Of a DNA stretch of 64,000 bases, positions 53,537-62,787 are shown one piece after another. The stretch comes from Phycisphaerales bacterium (GTDB lineage: Bacteria > Planctomycetota > Phycisphaerae > Phycisphaerales > UBA1924). Both the position numbers and the translations under genes were made by a program. Position 1 is the first letter of the stretch, and each line of letters begins with the position of its first letter. The stretch is taken from the NCBI GenBank assembly GCA_020847175.1, contig JADLCM010000053.1:1-64000 (forward strand). The letters are read 5' to 3'. The notes under the pieces are model-generated. The model was given only the letters and a program-made list of their open reading frames with translations. It had not been told where the DNA came from and did no database searches.

Positions 53537-56320
53537 TCAGAGGCCGGCGATGCGGGCGCGCACGCGCCGGCGGACGAGCTCGGCGCAGCTGTTGATGATG
53601 ATGGTGAAGGCGAAGAGCACGAGCCCGCAGAGAAAGAGCAGCCGGTAGTGGGCGCTCCCGGCGCGGGCCTCGGGGAGTTCGATGGCGATGTTGGCCGCGA
53701 GGGTGCGGAAGCCGGCGAAGATGTTCCAGTTGATCTCGGGCGTGGCGCCGGTGGCCATGAGCACGATCATCGTTTCGCCCACGGCCCGGCCGAGGCCGAT
53801 CATGCAGGCGCTGAAGATGCCGGAGGCGGCGACGGGCACGACGACGCGGAGGGTCGTCTGCCAGGGCGTGGCGCCGGCGCCGAGCGAGGCCAGGCGCAGC
53901 GCATCGGGGACGCTGCGCATGGCGTCTTCGCTGATGGTGTAGATGATGGGGATGATCGCGAAGCCCATGATGACGCCCACCACGAGGGTGTTGCGCATGC
54001 TGAAGGGGCCGAAGACAGATTCGCGCGGGTCGAGCCCGGCGCGGACCAGGGCCAGGGCGAGGAGCCAGGCGAGCGCTCCGCCCGAGAGCGCCGCGGCGCA
54101 GCCGACGCCCGCGCGCAGGAGGAGGCCCTGCGCGCCCGGGCTCCGGACCCTGCGCACCGCGAACGACCCGGCGGCAAACCCCCCGAGCACGCCCAGCGGG
54201 GCGAGCAGGACAATCCATCCGGGGGTCGGGCGCGCGATGGCGCCGTCGAGCCAACGCCGGAAACTGGGTTGACCGACCCTTGCGCGGGAGATTTCGTCGC
54301 GCCAGGCTTCACGCTCGGCCGGAGCCTCGGGCGGGCGGGCGCGGACCACGGCCCCGCCCTGGAAGCCCAGCCCGCCGCGGGCGAGGCGGCGCAGATCGGC
54401 GGGGGAGGCTTCGGTGCGTGAACCGAACCAGGCCGGGGGCGTCTCCACAGGCTCGACACGCCCGGTGAGGAGGGCGAGGTCGGTCTCGGAGGGCGCGAAC
54501 AGCAGGCGTTCGACCCCCGCGCCGACGCTCCGGCTGGCCCACGCCCCGCCCAGCAGGAGCACGAGCACGACGCCCAGGAGCTTCGCGCCGGTGAGGCCGC
54601 GCGTGCGATGCTCGGGGAGTGAACCCCACACCCACGCCCCGGCCATGACCACCATCGGCACGAGGACCAATCCGGTCAGAAGCCATGCCAGATGCTCGGC
54701 GACCAGCGGCGCGAGCACGATCGCCGCGACGAACCCGAGCACCACCGACGGAAGCGAGGCCATGAGCTCGATCGCGGGCTTGATGAGGCGGCGTGCGCGC
54801 GGCGTGCAGAACTCGGAGGTGTGCACCGCGGCCAGGACCGCCACCGGCCCGGCGAAGAGCATGGCGAAGATGGTGGCTTTGAGCGTGCCGAAGATGAGGG
54901 GGATGAGGCTGAGCTTGGGCTCGGAGGCGCCGCCGGAACTCTGGTAGACATAGGACGGGCGGGGCTCGCCCTCATAGACCATCGGGCCGAAGACGGAGCG
55001 CAGGCTGACTTCGCCGTACCCCATGTCGAGGCGCCAGCGCGAGACGGCGCCCGAGGCGTGAAAGGCGAGCACCCCGTCGTTCCGCGGGGCGATCAGCACA
55101 TCGGCGGGCGGCTCCGGGGCGACAAGGCGGGCGAGGTGCTTCTCGCTGGTGCCGTGCACCACCAGGATTTCGCCGGTCTCCAGGGCGAGGGCGAAGGCGC
55201 GGTCTCGCGGGCTGGCGCTCATGGCGAGCACGACCGGGCCGCGCTCACGGAAGGTGTGCGAGGGGCGAAGGCGCCGGCCGTCGCCAGGCGCGCCGGGGTC
55301 GCGGACGATGGTGAAGCCCTGCACGCGCCCGGCATCATCGGCGACGAGAAAGGTCAGGTCTCCGAGCAGGGTGGAGAGGCATCCGAGGCGTCGGCCGGGG
55401 CTGCCGAGGCGCGCCCGCTCAACGGGCACGAAGCGGGCGTGTTGGTCCGGTGCGTAGCGCACGCAGGAGAGGTCGTCGAAGACTGCGAGCAGGCCCGCGC
55501 CGTCTCCGGCGACGAGCCAACGGGCCGGGGCGGGGCCGGGCTCTGCGGCGACGTCGCGCTGCGCGAGCGTGATGCGGGGCGGGCCGCCCCCGAGGGGCCG
55601 GCGTTCGATGATCTGGCTGAGTGAAACAGCGCCGCTGTCTCGCGCGATGAGCAGGAGCTTGTGCCCGTCGGGGGTGCGGGCGACATCGAGCGCGCGGACC
55701 GGGCCGGCGTCGGAAGAGATCGGGGCGTTGAACTCGATGCGCGCGGCGGTCGCGCGCCAGTCGCCCGATTCGGCCAGCGACACGACGCCGGGAGTGCCGC
55801 CGGCGGGATCGATGACCGGGGCCGCGCCCCACTTCAGGCGGCGAACGCCCGGCTCGGGGGCTGGCCCGCCGACCGCCAGGGGGCCGGCCTCGAACCGGAT
55901 TGAGCCGATGCGCACCGAGCCGTCGCCGAACCCCACCGCGATGAACTCGCCCCCGGGAAGGGCGGCGCAGGCGGTCATGCGCCGGTCCGGGGGGCCCAGG
56001 GGAGACTCCGTGACGGGCGCGCCGGTTGCGAGTTCGGTCACGCGGATGATGCCGTCCCACCCGATCGAGGCGAGCACCTGCTGGTGTTCATCGAGCACGC
56101 GCAGCGCGGCCGCCCGGGGGGCGGTGCCGGGGGCACGGGCCGAGGCGCTGCCGGAACGGAAGAGCGGGACCACGACCCAGACGAGGTAGGCGCCGATGCC
56201 GAGCACGGCTGCGAGCACGGCGATGCCGCCGAAGGAGATGCCGATCGAGGCGAGCCGGTCGCGCATGTGGACGCCGCGCTTCGTGCCTCGCGTGCGGTGC
56301 GGTGTGGGCGGCGTCGTCAC
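53537..56320 (-). CDS. pstC: Phosphate ABC transporter permease PstC with beta-propeller-like extension
   Basis: GTG 56320 with GGAGGG upstream gives 927 residues, about three times E. coli PstC. After a first span (about 26-54) comes a large beta-rich domain (about 70-460) of repeated strands with WD/propeller character (for example ASIGWDGIIRVTELATGAP and FIAVGFGDGSVRIGSIRF). The permease core follows (about 475-927) with its EAA-type loop SVPDALRLASLGAGATPWQTTLRVVVP. The extension should lie outside the cytoplasm, where it could interact with PstS or sense ligand. It precedes pstA by 114 bases and follows pstS by 120. Confidence 0.88.
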   Translation of the reverse strand: MTTPPTPHRTRGTKRGVHMRDRLASIGISFGGIAVLAAVLGIGAYLVWVVVPLFRSGSASARAPGTAPRAAALRVLDEHQQVLASIGWDGIIRVTELATGAPVTESPLGPPDRRMTACAALPGGEFIAVGFGDGSVRIGSIRFEAGPLAVGGPAPEPGVRRLKWGAAPVIDPAGGTPGVVSLAESGDWRATAARIEFNAPISSDAGPVRALDVARTPDGHKLLLIARDSGAVSLSQIIERRPLGGGPPRITLAQRDVAAEPGPAPARWLVAGDGAGLLAVFDDLSCVRYAPDQHARFVPVERARLGSPGRRLGCLSTLLGDLTFLVADDAGRVQGFTIVRDPGAPGDGRRLRPSHTFRERGPVVLAMSASPRDRAFALALETGEILVVHGTSEKHLARLVAPEPPADVLIAPRNDGVLAFHASGAVSRWRLDMGYGEVSLRSVFGPMVYEGEPRPSYVYQSSGGASEPKLSLIPLIFGTLKATIFAMLFAGPVAVLAAVHTSEFCTPRARRLIKPAIELMASLPSVVLGFVAAIVLAPLVAEHLAWLLTGLVLVPMVVMAGAWVWGSLPEHRTRGLTGAKLLGVVLVLLLGGAWASRSVGAGVERLLFAPSETDLALLTGRVEPVETPPAWFGSRTEASPADLRRLARGGLGFQGGAVVRARPPEAPAEREAWRDEISRARVGQPSFRRWLDGAIARPTPGWIVLLAPLGVLGGFAAGSFAVRRVRSPGAQGLLLRAGVGCAAALSGGALAWLLALALVRAGLDPRESVFGPFSMRNTLVVGVIMGFAIIPIIYTISEDAMRSVPDALRLASLGAGATPWQTTLRVVVPVAASGIFSACMIGLGRAVGETMIVLMATGATPEINWNIFAGFRTLAANIAIELPEARAGSAHYRLLFLCGLVLFAFTIIINSCAELVRRRVRARIAGL

Positions 56321-56440
56321 AGAGCACCCTCCGGCGGCGTGCGTGCGAGGGCGGTGCCTCGGCGGACAGACTATCTCGAACCGGAAGTGCCCGTGCGGTA
56401 GGACGGGCGCGCCCGGGCGGGAGGGATCAATGCTGCGCGC

Positions 56441-57412
56441 TCAGGGGTTGGGCGACAGGCCGACCTTTTCCAGGTCTTCGGCGGCGATGGCGGCGGGCAC
56501 CGGGAAGAACCCCTGCTTGAGGACGGCCTCCTGGCCCTCGCGGCTGAACATGAATCGGACAAACTCGGCCCGGAGCGGGTCGAGGCGGGTTCGAGGGTCG
56601 TGGTTGATGTAGACATAGAGGAAGCGCGCGAGGGGGTACTCGCCGGAGAGCGCGCTTTCGTACGTGGGGGCCACCGGGGGCAACCCGTCGGCGGAGATGG
56701 GCAGCGGGCGCACGTCCGCGGTGCGGTAGCCCTCGCCGGAGTAGCCCATGCCGAAGGGATCGTCCGCGATGGCCTGCACGACGGCGGAACTGCCGGGCTG
56801 CTCCTTGACCTCCGGCTTGTAGTCGGCGCCGGCGAGCGCGTGCTGCTTGAAGAAGTCGTAGGTGCCGCTGGCGCTGTTGCGGCCGTAGAGGGAAATCGGC
56901 GCGGCTCGGTACCTGGCGTCGGTGGCGCCGAGATCGCCCCATGTCATGGACGGGCCCTTGACGGAGAACACGGACTGGAGTTGTTCGAGCGTGATCGATT
57001 CAAGCGGGCAGTCGCGGTGCACCCAGACGACGAGGGTGTCGATGCTGGAGCGCAGCCCGGTGGGCTTGTAGCCGTAGCGGTCCTCGAAGGCTTCTTCCTC
57101 CTCGGCCTTCATGGGGCGGCTCATGGGCCCGAACTGGGCCTGCCCTTCGATGAGGGCGGGGGGGGCGGTCTTGGAGCCCTTGCCTTCGATCTCGATGGTC
57201 ACGGCGGGGTAGTAGAGCCGGAAGTCTTCGGCCCACTGGGTCATCACGTTGTTGAGCGTGTCGGAGCCCATGCTCTTGATGATGCCGGTGACGCCGCGGG
57301 CGCGCTGATAGGCGGGAAGGCCGGGGTCAACTTTGGGTTCGGGTTCGGCGGTGCGAGGGCCGGAAGCCATCGATACCGCCGCGATCAGGCAGGCCGTGAG
57401 CGAACAAAGCAT
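56441..57412 (-). CDS. pstS: Phosphate-binding protein PstS
   Basis: PstS captures phosphate in the periplasm for PstCAB. The 323 residues begin with a signal peptide (MLCSLTACLIAAVSMAS); ATG 57412 follows GGAGGT. The phosphate-binding loops are GSDTLNNVMTQWAEDF, PMSRPM (SxP-type), and GRNSASGTYDFFKQH, the signature of this family. No lipobox is seen, so it is a soluble periplasmic or weakly anchored form. It opens the pst gene set; a TTGACA hexamer lies 80 bases upstream on this strand (57492-57497), but no matching -10 was found. Confidence 0.94.
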   Translation of the reverse strand: MLCSLTACLIAAVSMASGPRTAEPEPKVDPGLPAYQRARGVTGIIKSMGSDTLNNVMTQWAEDFRLYYPAVTIEIEGKGSKTAPPALIEGQAQFGPMSRPMKAEEEEAFEDRYGYKPTGLRSSIDTLVVWVHRDCPLESITLEQLQSVFSVKGPSMTWGDLGATDARYRAAPISLYGRNSASGTYDFFKQHALAGADYKPEVKEQPGSSAVVQAIADDPFGMGYSGEGYRTADVRPLPISADGLPPVAPTYESALSGEYPLARFLYVYINHDPRTRLDPLRAEFVRFMFSREGQEAVLKQGFFPVPAAIAAEDLEKVGLSPNP

Positions 57413-57491
57413 GGGCGACCTCCGCGCCTCGCGCCGGAACTCGGCGGGCCCAGGATTCTTGGTGCTGGAGGGTGGGGCTGCCGCGATGAAA

Positions 57492-57517
57492 TGTCAAGAC
57501 CGCGCGAAGAAGCGCGG
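57492..57517 (-). terminator. Hairpin with T-rich tail after the haloperoxidase-like gene
   Basis: On the minus strand CCGCGC-TTCTTC-GCGCGG (57517 to 57500) forms a six-base-pair hairpin, followed by TCTTGACATTTC. It is 31 bases past the stop of the gene at 57549. The tail also contains TTGACA, which could be the -35 of pstS. Confidence 0.4.
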
Positions 57518-57548
57518 CCCTGAGCGCGGACGGGGATGTGCAGCGGGG

Positions 57549-58955
57549 TCAGGCGCGCCGGCGACGCGACCCGATCACCGCGAGCCCGGCCAGGCCCGCA
57601 AGGGCGCCGGGTGCGGGGACGGGGCGCATGAAGTTTGCGAAGGCGAAGTCGCCCACCTGGTATCCCAGGGCGTTGCCGTCCGCGGCGTCGAAGTAGTAGT
57701 GAACCCCCAGCCAGACGCGGCTCATCGAGTCTTCCCACGCGGCCTGCGAGAAGCTCGTGAAGGTGCGGGTGAGGTTGGCGTCGTAGCCGAGGCCGGGGTT
57801 GACCGCGAACTCGTCGCTCCCGATCGTGAAAGTGATGTTGTCGGTACCGAAGAAGGCGGCCATGACCGCCGCGTGCGCGCCGGCGAAGGTCGCGTGCCCG
57901 GAGACATACGCCGGGAAGGGGGGCGTGAAGTCGTTGAGGGGAAGCCAGGCAGGGTCGGCAACCGTGGCGGCGTTTCCGTCGTCGAGGGTTTCGCGGACGG
58001 CGTCGATGGGGCGCCAGAGGTCCATTGGCGTGTTGTACTTCGTGTCCCACGCGGCGACGCAGGCATCACCGAGCGCCAGGCTCACGAGCCCGAAAAGGCG
58101 GGCGTTCTCGGAGAGCGACAGCCCCTGGTCGGCCGACACCCGCTTGGTGATCTCGATGAGTTGCCCCGAGGGCTTGCTGGTGCCGTCACGGTCGTTGGCC
58201 CAGAACCATGCGGCCTGGGTCTGGTCGGCGGTGCGGGAGGCGCTGTCGCGGGCGCCGAACTCCTTGACCCCGACGACGCCCGGGCCGCCGTTGATCTGGG
58301 CGGCGTACTCGTCGCTGGCGAGAAGATTCTGCATGGAGCCGTAGTCGGTGAGGCGGGTGGGGCGGAACATGGAGCCGCTTGGCATGCCCCAGGGGGTGAC
58401 GTTGCCCCAGTGAGGCGTGAAGGGCTGGACGTTGGGGCCGTCGGGGGTGATGCGCCAGTCGCCGGGGCCGCCGCCCGGGGTGTACGAGGGGTCGCCGTCG
58501 TAGCCGTCGTTCTGACGGAGGGTGAGAAGATTCTGCGCGACGGCGATGCCGTGGGCCATTCCCGCGGCCTTCTCGGCGGAGTCGGGGATCGCGTCGATCT
58601 GGGCCTGGTAGCGGGCCTGGATGAGGTCCATGCTGGGCTGGTGCGAACCGTGAAGGGCGGCCATCACGTGGTACGCGGCAGAGGCAGCGGCTGCCTCACG
58701 CGATGCCGACGCCGCGGGGACGGGGAGGTTCTGCTGGTAGGGCTCGTAATGGGCGTTTGGGTGGCGGACCGCGTCGATCGAGTTCACCGCGTCGTACATG
58801 GCGAGGTTGAGCATCGGCCCTGAACGGGAGATGGGACAGGGCGCGCCCCCGATGAGCCGGGTGATGTCCTGGTACGTCGAGTTCCAGTCGGTGACGACAT
58901 CCGCGCTCGCCGCGCCGGCAAGAGCGAGAACAACCATCGCTGCCCTACGGATCAT
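57549..58955 (-). CDS. Secreted vanadium-haloperoxidase/PAP2-fold protein with PEP-CTERM-like tail
   Basis: The 468 residues start with a signal peptide and a strong GAGGAGG ribosome binding site. The vanadate/phosphate-site motifs are in order: Lys306 and Arg315 (K-x8-RP), YVSGHATF (350-357) and SRVWLGVHYYFDAADG (412-427, Arg413 and His419), all as in vanadium haloperoxidases and PAP2 phosphatases. The C-terminus is P-A-P-G (447-450), a hydrophobic stretch (451-462) and RRRR (464-467), a PEP-CTERM-type sorting tail. It may be anchored or released at the cell surface by an exosortase. Haloperoxidase versus phosphatase activity cannot be told. It is upstream of pstS, which hints at phosphate but does not prove it. 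Confidence 0.85.
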   Translation of the reverse strand: MIRRAAMVVLALAGAASADVVTDWNSTYQDITRLIGGAPCPISRSGPMLNLAMYDAVNSIDAVRHPNAHYEPYQQNLPVPAASASREAAAASAAYHVMAALHGSHQPSMDLIQARYQAQIDAIPDSAEKAAGMAHGIAVAQNLLTLRQNDGYDGDPSYTPGGGPGDWRITPDGPNVQPFTPHWGNVTPWGMPSGSMFRPTRLTDYGSMQNLLASDEYAAQINGGPGVVGVKEFGARDSASRTADQTQAAWFWANDRDGTSKPSGQLIEITKRVSADQGLSLSENARLFGLVSLALGDACVAAWDTKYNTPMDLWRPIDAVRETLDDGNAATVADPAWLPLNDFTPPFPAYVSGHATFAGAHAAVMAAFFGTDNITFTIGSDEFAVNPGLGYDANLTRTFTSFSQAAWEDSMSRVWLGVHYYFDAADGNALGYQVGDFAFANFMRPVPAPGALAGLAGLAVIGSRRRRA

Positions 58956-59122
58956 GCCTGACCTCCTCAGCCGGCGCGCGTCGCGCGCTCAGATACACGC
59001 TACCACCGCGGCACGTTCCGACCAGGGAAAACCGTGGGTGGCAGCCCCATGGAGCGGAGAACATACGTGATGCCAGCGAAAGGGCACCATGAATTCTCCC
59101 AATTGAGGGGATTCTCGGATTA

Positions 59123-59860
59123 TCAGGACCTGAGCATCGCGGCGAGCGCAGATTCGGTGCCCGCGGCTTCAGGCTCCGGGGCGACCCACGAAGCACGGCG
59201 CTTCACCTCGTCATGGGCGTTGGCGGGGCATGCGAAGAAGGCGACGCGGTCGGCGATGGCGAGGTCGCCGGGCGTATCGCCCACGCCGGCGAGGCGGTCG
59301 CGCGGGATGCCGGTGAGGCGGCTCCAGCGGTCGATTCCCGTGCCCTTGGAGATATGGGCAAGATCGCAGTTGATGTAGAACCAGGTCATGCTGATTCGGA
59401 ACGACCAGCCGCACGCGGCGAAAGCGGTGCGGACCATGCCCTCGATGGATCGGAGGTACGCGGCATCGGGGTGATAGAGGGAGATCGAGGCGGTCTTGCC
59501 GGGCTGGATGACGACGCCGCGCGGTCCGAGTTGGCTCTCGACCCAGGCACCGGCTTCGCGGACCATTGCGAGGTGGGCGGGGGTGATGGCTGGGTCGCGG
59601 TCGTATGCGTTGGTGCGCGGGTCGTAGAGCCAGACGCCGTTCTCGGCGATGCATGGGAGGCGGCAGCCGAGGAGACGGGCCATCGCTTCGACGAAGGGCT
59701 GAGGGCGTCCGGAGCAGAGCGCGAGCCCGGCGCGGCCTTGCGCGATGGCCTCGCGGTTGAGCGCGCCGATGCGGGCAAGGGCGGGCGCGTCCATCGGGGC
59801 GCTGGTCTCGGGGCAGAGGCAGCCGTCGATGTCGCAAAGGACGGCGTCAACGTGCGTCAT
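59123..59860 (-). CDS. HAD-superfamily phosphatase (Cof-like)
   Basis: The protein hydrolyses a phosphate ester, probably a sugar phosphate, in the cytoplasm. ATG 59860 gives 245 residues; a longer TTG-started frame (59911) is less likely, and neither has a ribosome binding site. Motif I is CDIDGCL (about residues 7-13; nucleophile Asp), motif II CSGRP, motif IV GVGDTPGDLAIA (near the C-terminus). A cap domain (about 85-180) is of the Cof/MPGP type. Specific substrate unknown. It follows the methyltransferase by 107 bases on the same strand and is likely in one unit. Confidence 0.85.
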   Translation of the reverse strand: MTHVDAVLCDIDGCLCPETSAPMDAPALARIGALNREAIAQGRAGLALCSGRPQPFVEAMARLLGCRLPCIAENGVWLYDPRTNAYDRDPAITPAHLAMVREAGAWVESQLGPRGVVIQPGKTASISLYHPDAAYLRSIEGMVRTAFAACGWSFRISMTWFYINCDLAHISKGTGIDRWSRLTGIPRDRLAGVGDTPGDLAIADRVAFFACPANAHDEVKRRASWVAPEPEAAGTESALAAMLRS

Positions 59861-59967
59861 GGGGGAGGGTACGGCAAGCGGGGATTCCGGGGGCGCGCTG
59901 CTCGGGTTCAACGTCGCGGCGCGTGAGGGTGGGCGGGGTATCGGCGCGCGTGTCGTCGGGCGCCCCT

Positions 59968-60675
59968 TCAGCGCTTCCTTGCGACCAGGTGAAAGACGTG
60001 CCAGTGCTTGTGCCCTTCGCCCTCGTACTTGCTGGGTCGGTCTTCTTCGCGGAGGTGCTCGAGCACGAAGTCAGCGAAGCAGTCCAGGACTTCAGCGCGG
60101 GTGAGGTGGACGCGGTCTTCCAGCGTGGACCAGGAATCGCGGTCGCCGAAGAGTTGCCCCGCGAAGCGCCCGCCGGGGCGGATGGAGGCCCGCACCCTGG
60201 CCCAGACCCCGGCCCACAGGCGGGGCGGGCAGAAGGGCAGGGAGAAACTGGCGTTGACGAGGTCGAGAGCGGGGAGGCGCATCGCATCAAAGTCGTCGGA
60301 GCGGAGCTCGAGGCGACCGTCGCGGAGCGCTGCCTGGCACAGCGGACGAGCGGCAAGGCGGCTTCGCCCCTCGGGGTGGGGCTCGAAGGCGATCACGCGC
60401 CAGCCTCGTTCGAGCATGGCCTGGGTGTCGCGTCCGTCACCGGCCCCGAGATCGGCGGCGAGACCGGCGGTGGCGCCGAACGCGGCGCAGGCGTCCAGGA
60501 GGGTCTGGCGAGGGGGCTCGCCCTCGACGCGGGCGAAGTAAGTGGGCCAATCGCGGACGAGGGCGGCCATGTGGGCCGGCGGCTTGAGCGCGGGAACGGG
60601 CGGCACGTTCGGCGTTGCGTGGGCGGCGCCGGGTGGCGCGGGCGGGAGAGATGACGGGTCGGGGTGCGTGCTCAT
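59968..60675 (-). CDS. Class I SAM-dependent methyltransferase
   Basis: ATG 60675 gives 235 residues. After a Pro-rich first 35 residues, the Rossmann methyltransferase core has motif I LAADLGAGDGRDT (SAM-binding GxGxG) and motif II ending IAFEPHPEG. Motif IV/post-motif DLVNASFSLPFCPP and GGRFAGQLFGDRDSW follow, as in TehB-like and other small-molecule methyltransferases. Substrate unknown. Its start codon is only 13 bases from the divergent ubiD-family start, so each promoter must lie inside the other gene or be shared. It might be linked to a UbiD-type pathway such as quinone methylation, but that is speculative. Confidence 0.85.
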   Translation of the reverse strand: MSTHPDPSSLPPAPPGAAHATPNVPPVPALKPPAHMAALVRDWPTYFARVEGEPPRQTLLDACAAFGATAGLAADLGAGDGRDTQAMLERGWRVIAFEPHPEGRSRLAARPLCQAALRDGRLELRSDDFDAMRLPALDLVNASFSLPFCPPRLWAGVWARVRASIRPGGRFAGQLFGDRDSWSTLEDRVHLTRAEVLDCFADFVLEHLREEDRPSKYEGEGHKHWHVFHLVARKR

Positions 60676-60688
60676 AGGCTTGCCCTGA

Positions 60689-62785
60689 ATGTATCGCGAC
60701 CTTCGTTCATTCGTCGGAGCGCTGGAGCGTGCGGGGGAACTCGTGCGTGTGCGGGCGGAGGTCTCGCCGGTGCTCGAGATCGCGACCATCGCGGATCTCG
60801 TCTCGAAGATGCCTGCGCCGGGGGGCGCCTCGGAGGCGGCGCGCCGGGCTGACCCGCGCTTCTGCGGCCGAGGGGGGCCGGCGATTTTCTTCGAGCGCGT
60901 GGCCGGGTCGGCGATGCCGGTGCTCATCAACGCCTACGGCAGCTATCGGCGCATGGAGATGGCGCTCGGATGTCATCTGCCCGGGCGATGGCGCGCACCG
61001 GGCGGGCCAGAGGCGTCGGGGTTCGAGGCAATCGCGGGAGTGATCGGCGCACTGGCGAAGCCGGCGCCGCCCCGGAGCGCGCGTGAGGCGGTGGGGCTTG
61101 CGCGCCGGATGCTGCCGCTGATGCGGGTGGGGCCAAGGCGTCTGCGGGGACGGGGCGCGTGCCAGGAGGACGTGGTCTGCGGGGAAGAAGTTGACCTCAC
61201 GCGCCTGCCGCTGCTGCGGTGCTGGCCCCTCGACGGCGCGCCCGAGGCGGTGGGGTACCCGGCGGGTGTGAACGGGGGCGTGCAGGGGCTTGGGCACGCG
61301 GGGGTGGACGCGGAGCGATGGGAGCGCGAGCACCGGGGGCGGTACATCACGCTGGGCGGCGTGCACACGATCCACGCGCGAGATGCGGGGGTGAATCGCC
61401 CCGCGAGCCACAATGTCGGCATGTACCGGGTGCAGCTGCTCGGCCGGCGCACCATGGCGATGCACTGGCACATGCACCATGACGGCGCATCGCACTGGCA
61501 CAGCTGGAAGGCCCGGGGCGAGCCGATGCCGGTGGCGATCGCCCTCGGGGGGCCGAGCGTCATGCCCTACGCGGCGACGTGCCCGCTGCCGCCGGGCATC
61601 AGCGAACTGCTGATGGCGGGGTTTCTCAACCGGGGGGGCGTGCGGCTGTGCCGGGGGCGAACCGTGCCTCTGTGGGTGCCCGCTGACGCGGAGATGGTGA
61701 TCGAGGGGTACGTAAGCGAGGAGGCGGGGGGCATCGGGTGGGATCCGCGTGAGCCCGGGGCGACGCTCGGGCCGGGGGCGGTCTTTGAGGGGCCATTCGG
61801 CGACCACACCGGCTTCTATTCACTGCCGGATCGGTACCCGATCCTGACCGTGACGGCGGTGACGCAGCGCCGGGGGGCGATCTTTCCGGCGACGGTGGTG
61901 GGGCTGCCCCCGCAGGAGGACTACTACCTGGGCAAGGCGACGGAGCGGATCATGCTCCCGCTGCTCAAGACCGTGATTCACGACATCGAGGATTACGACC
62001 TGCCGCAGTTCGGGGCGTTTCACAACGCCGCGATGCTGCGGATTTCCAAGGCGTATCCGCTCCACGCGCGCCGGGTGATGCACGCGGTGTGGGGGGCGGG
62101 GCAGATGTCGTGGACGAAGTGCCTGTTCGTCGTGGATGACGATGTGGACGTGCATGACACGTTCGCGGTGATGCGGGCGGCGGCAACGTACTGCCGCCCC
62201 GGGCGTGATGTCGAGCGGGTGCGCGGGCCGCTGGACATTCTCGACCACGCGGCGCCGTACGTGGGGGCGGGCACGAAGATCGGCTTTGACTGCACGCCCA
62301 AGCGGGCGGGTGAGAGCGCGCCGGGCGCGCCGTGGGATGCGCCGGCGTGGGCGCCGCCGGCGGAGGGCACGCGGGGCGATGTGGTCGCCCGGGCGTGCGC
62401 GATGCCCGGGGTGCGCGGGGCGAGCTGGCCCGACGAGCTCGGGGGCTGGCTGCTGGTGCGGGCGGCGCCGGGGGCGGGGAGCGCGGTCGCCGAGGCAGTG
62501 CTCGGGCTTGAAGGGGCGCCGCCCTTCAGCGTGGTGCTGGGTTCGGAGGCGGACCTCAGCGACCTCGACCGATGCCTGTTTCTCTGGTGCGCCCACATGG
62601 ACCCGGGCCGCGACGGCCTGGTGCGTGGCGCGCGGATGGCCTTTGACGCGGCACCGAAGGAGGCGCGCGGGAGCGCCGGCGCGGACCCGGCCCGCGACTG
62701 GCCGCCGATGCTGGAGCACGACGCGGCGGTGCTGGCGCGGGTGCGTGCGCGGTGGCGTGAGTACGGGTTGCCGGGCGAGGCGTAG
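60689..62785 (+). CDS. UbiD-family decarboxylase, long form
   Basis: UbiD enzymes decarboxylate aromatic or unsaturated acids using prenylated FMN made by UbiX. The 698 residues are much longer than E. coli UbiD (497); N-terminal YRDLRSFVGALERAGELVRV opens the family fold. Conserved segments include NVGMYRVQLLGRRTMAMHWH (from Asn242) and FEGPFGDHTGFYS (Glu367, Asp372, His373), which hold metal- and prFMN-binding residues. The last ~150 residues are extra and may form an added domain. Quinone (menaquinone or ubiquinone) biosynthesis is the usual context, but no UbiX or other quinone gene is visible. Its end nearly touches the convergent ppk gene. Confidence 0.9.
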   Translation: MYRDLRSFVGALERAGELVRVRAEVSPVLEIATIADLVSKMPAPGGASEAARRADPRFCGRGGPAIFFERVAGSAMPVLINAYGSYRRMEMALGCHLPGRWRAPGGPEASGFEAIAGVIGALAKPAPPRSAREAVGLARRMLPLMRVGPRRLRGRGACQEDVVCGEEVDLTRLPLLRCWPLDGAPEAVGYPAGVNGGVQGLGHAGVDAERWEREHRGRYITLGGVHTIHARDAGVNRPASHNVGMYRVQLLGRRTMAMHWHMHHDGASHWHSWKARGEPMPVAIALGGPSVMPYAATCPLPPGISELLMAGFLNRGGVRLCRGRTVPLWVPADAEMVIEGYVSEEAGGIGWDPREPGATLGPGAVFEGPFGDHTGFYSLPDRYPILTVTAVTQRRGAIFPATVVGLPPQEDYYLGKATERIMLPLLKTVIHDIEDYDLPQFGAFHNAAMLRISKAYPLHARRVMHAVWGAGQMSWTKCLFVVDDDVDVHDTFAVMRAAATYCRPGRDVERVRGPLDILDHAAPYVGAGTKIGFDCTPKRAGESAPGAPWDAPAWAPPAEGTRGDVVARACAMPGVRGASWPDELGGWLLVRAAPGAGSAVAEAVLGLEGAPPFSVVLGSEADLSDLDRCLFLWCAHMDPGRDGLVRGARMAFDAAPKEARGSAGADPARDWPPMLEHDAAVLARVRARWREYGLPGEA

Positions 62786-62787
62786 GC

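Noticed and set aside
57492..57497. TTGACA upstream of pstS as a full sigma70 promoter or Pho box
   Set aside because: No -10 like hexamer occurs 16-18 bases downstream, and no direct 7-bp repeats of a Pho box are present. It is mentioned only as a possible -35.
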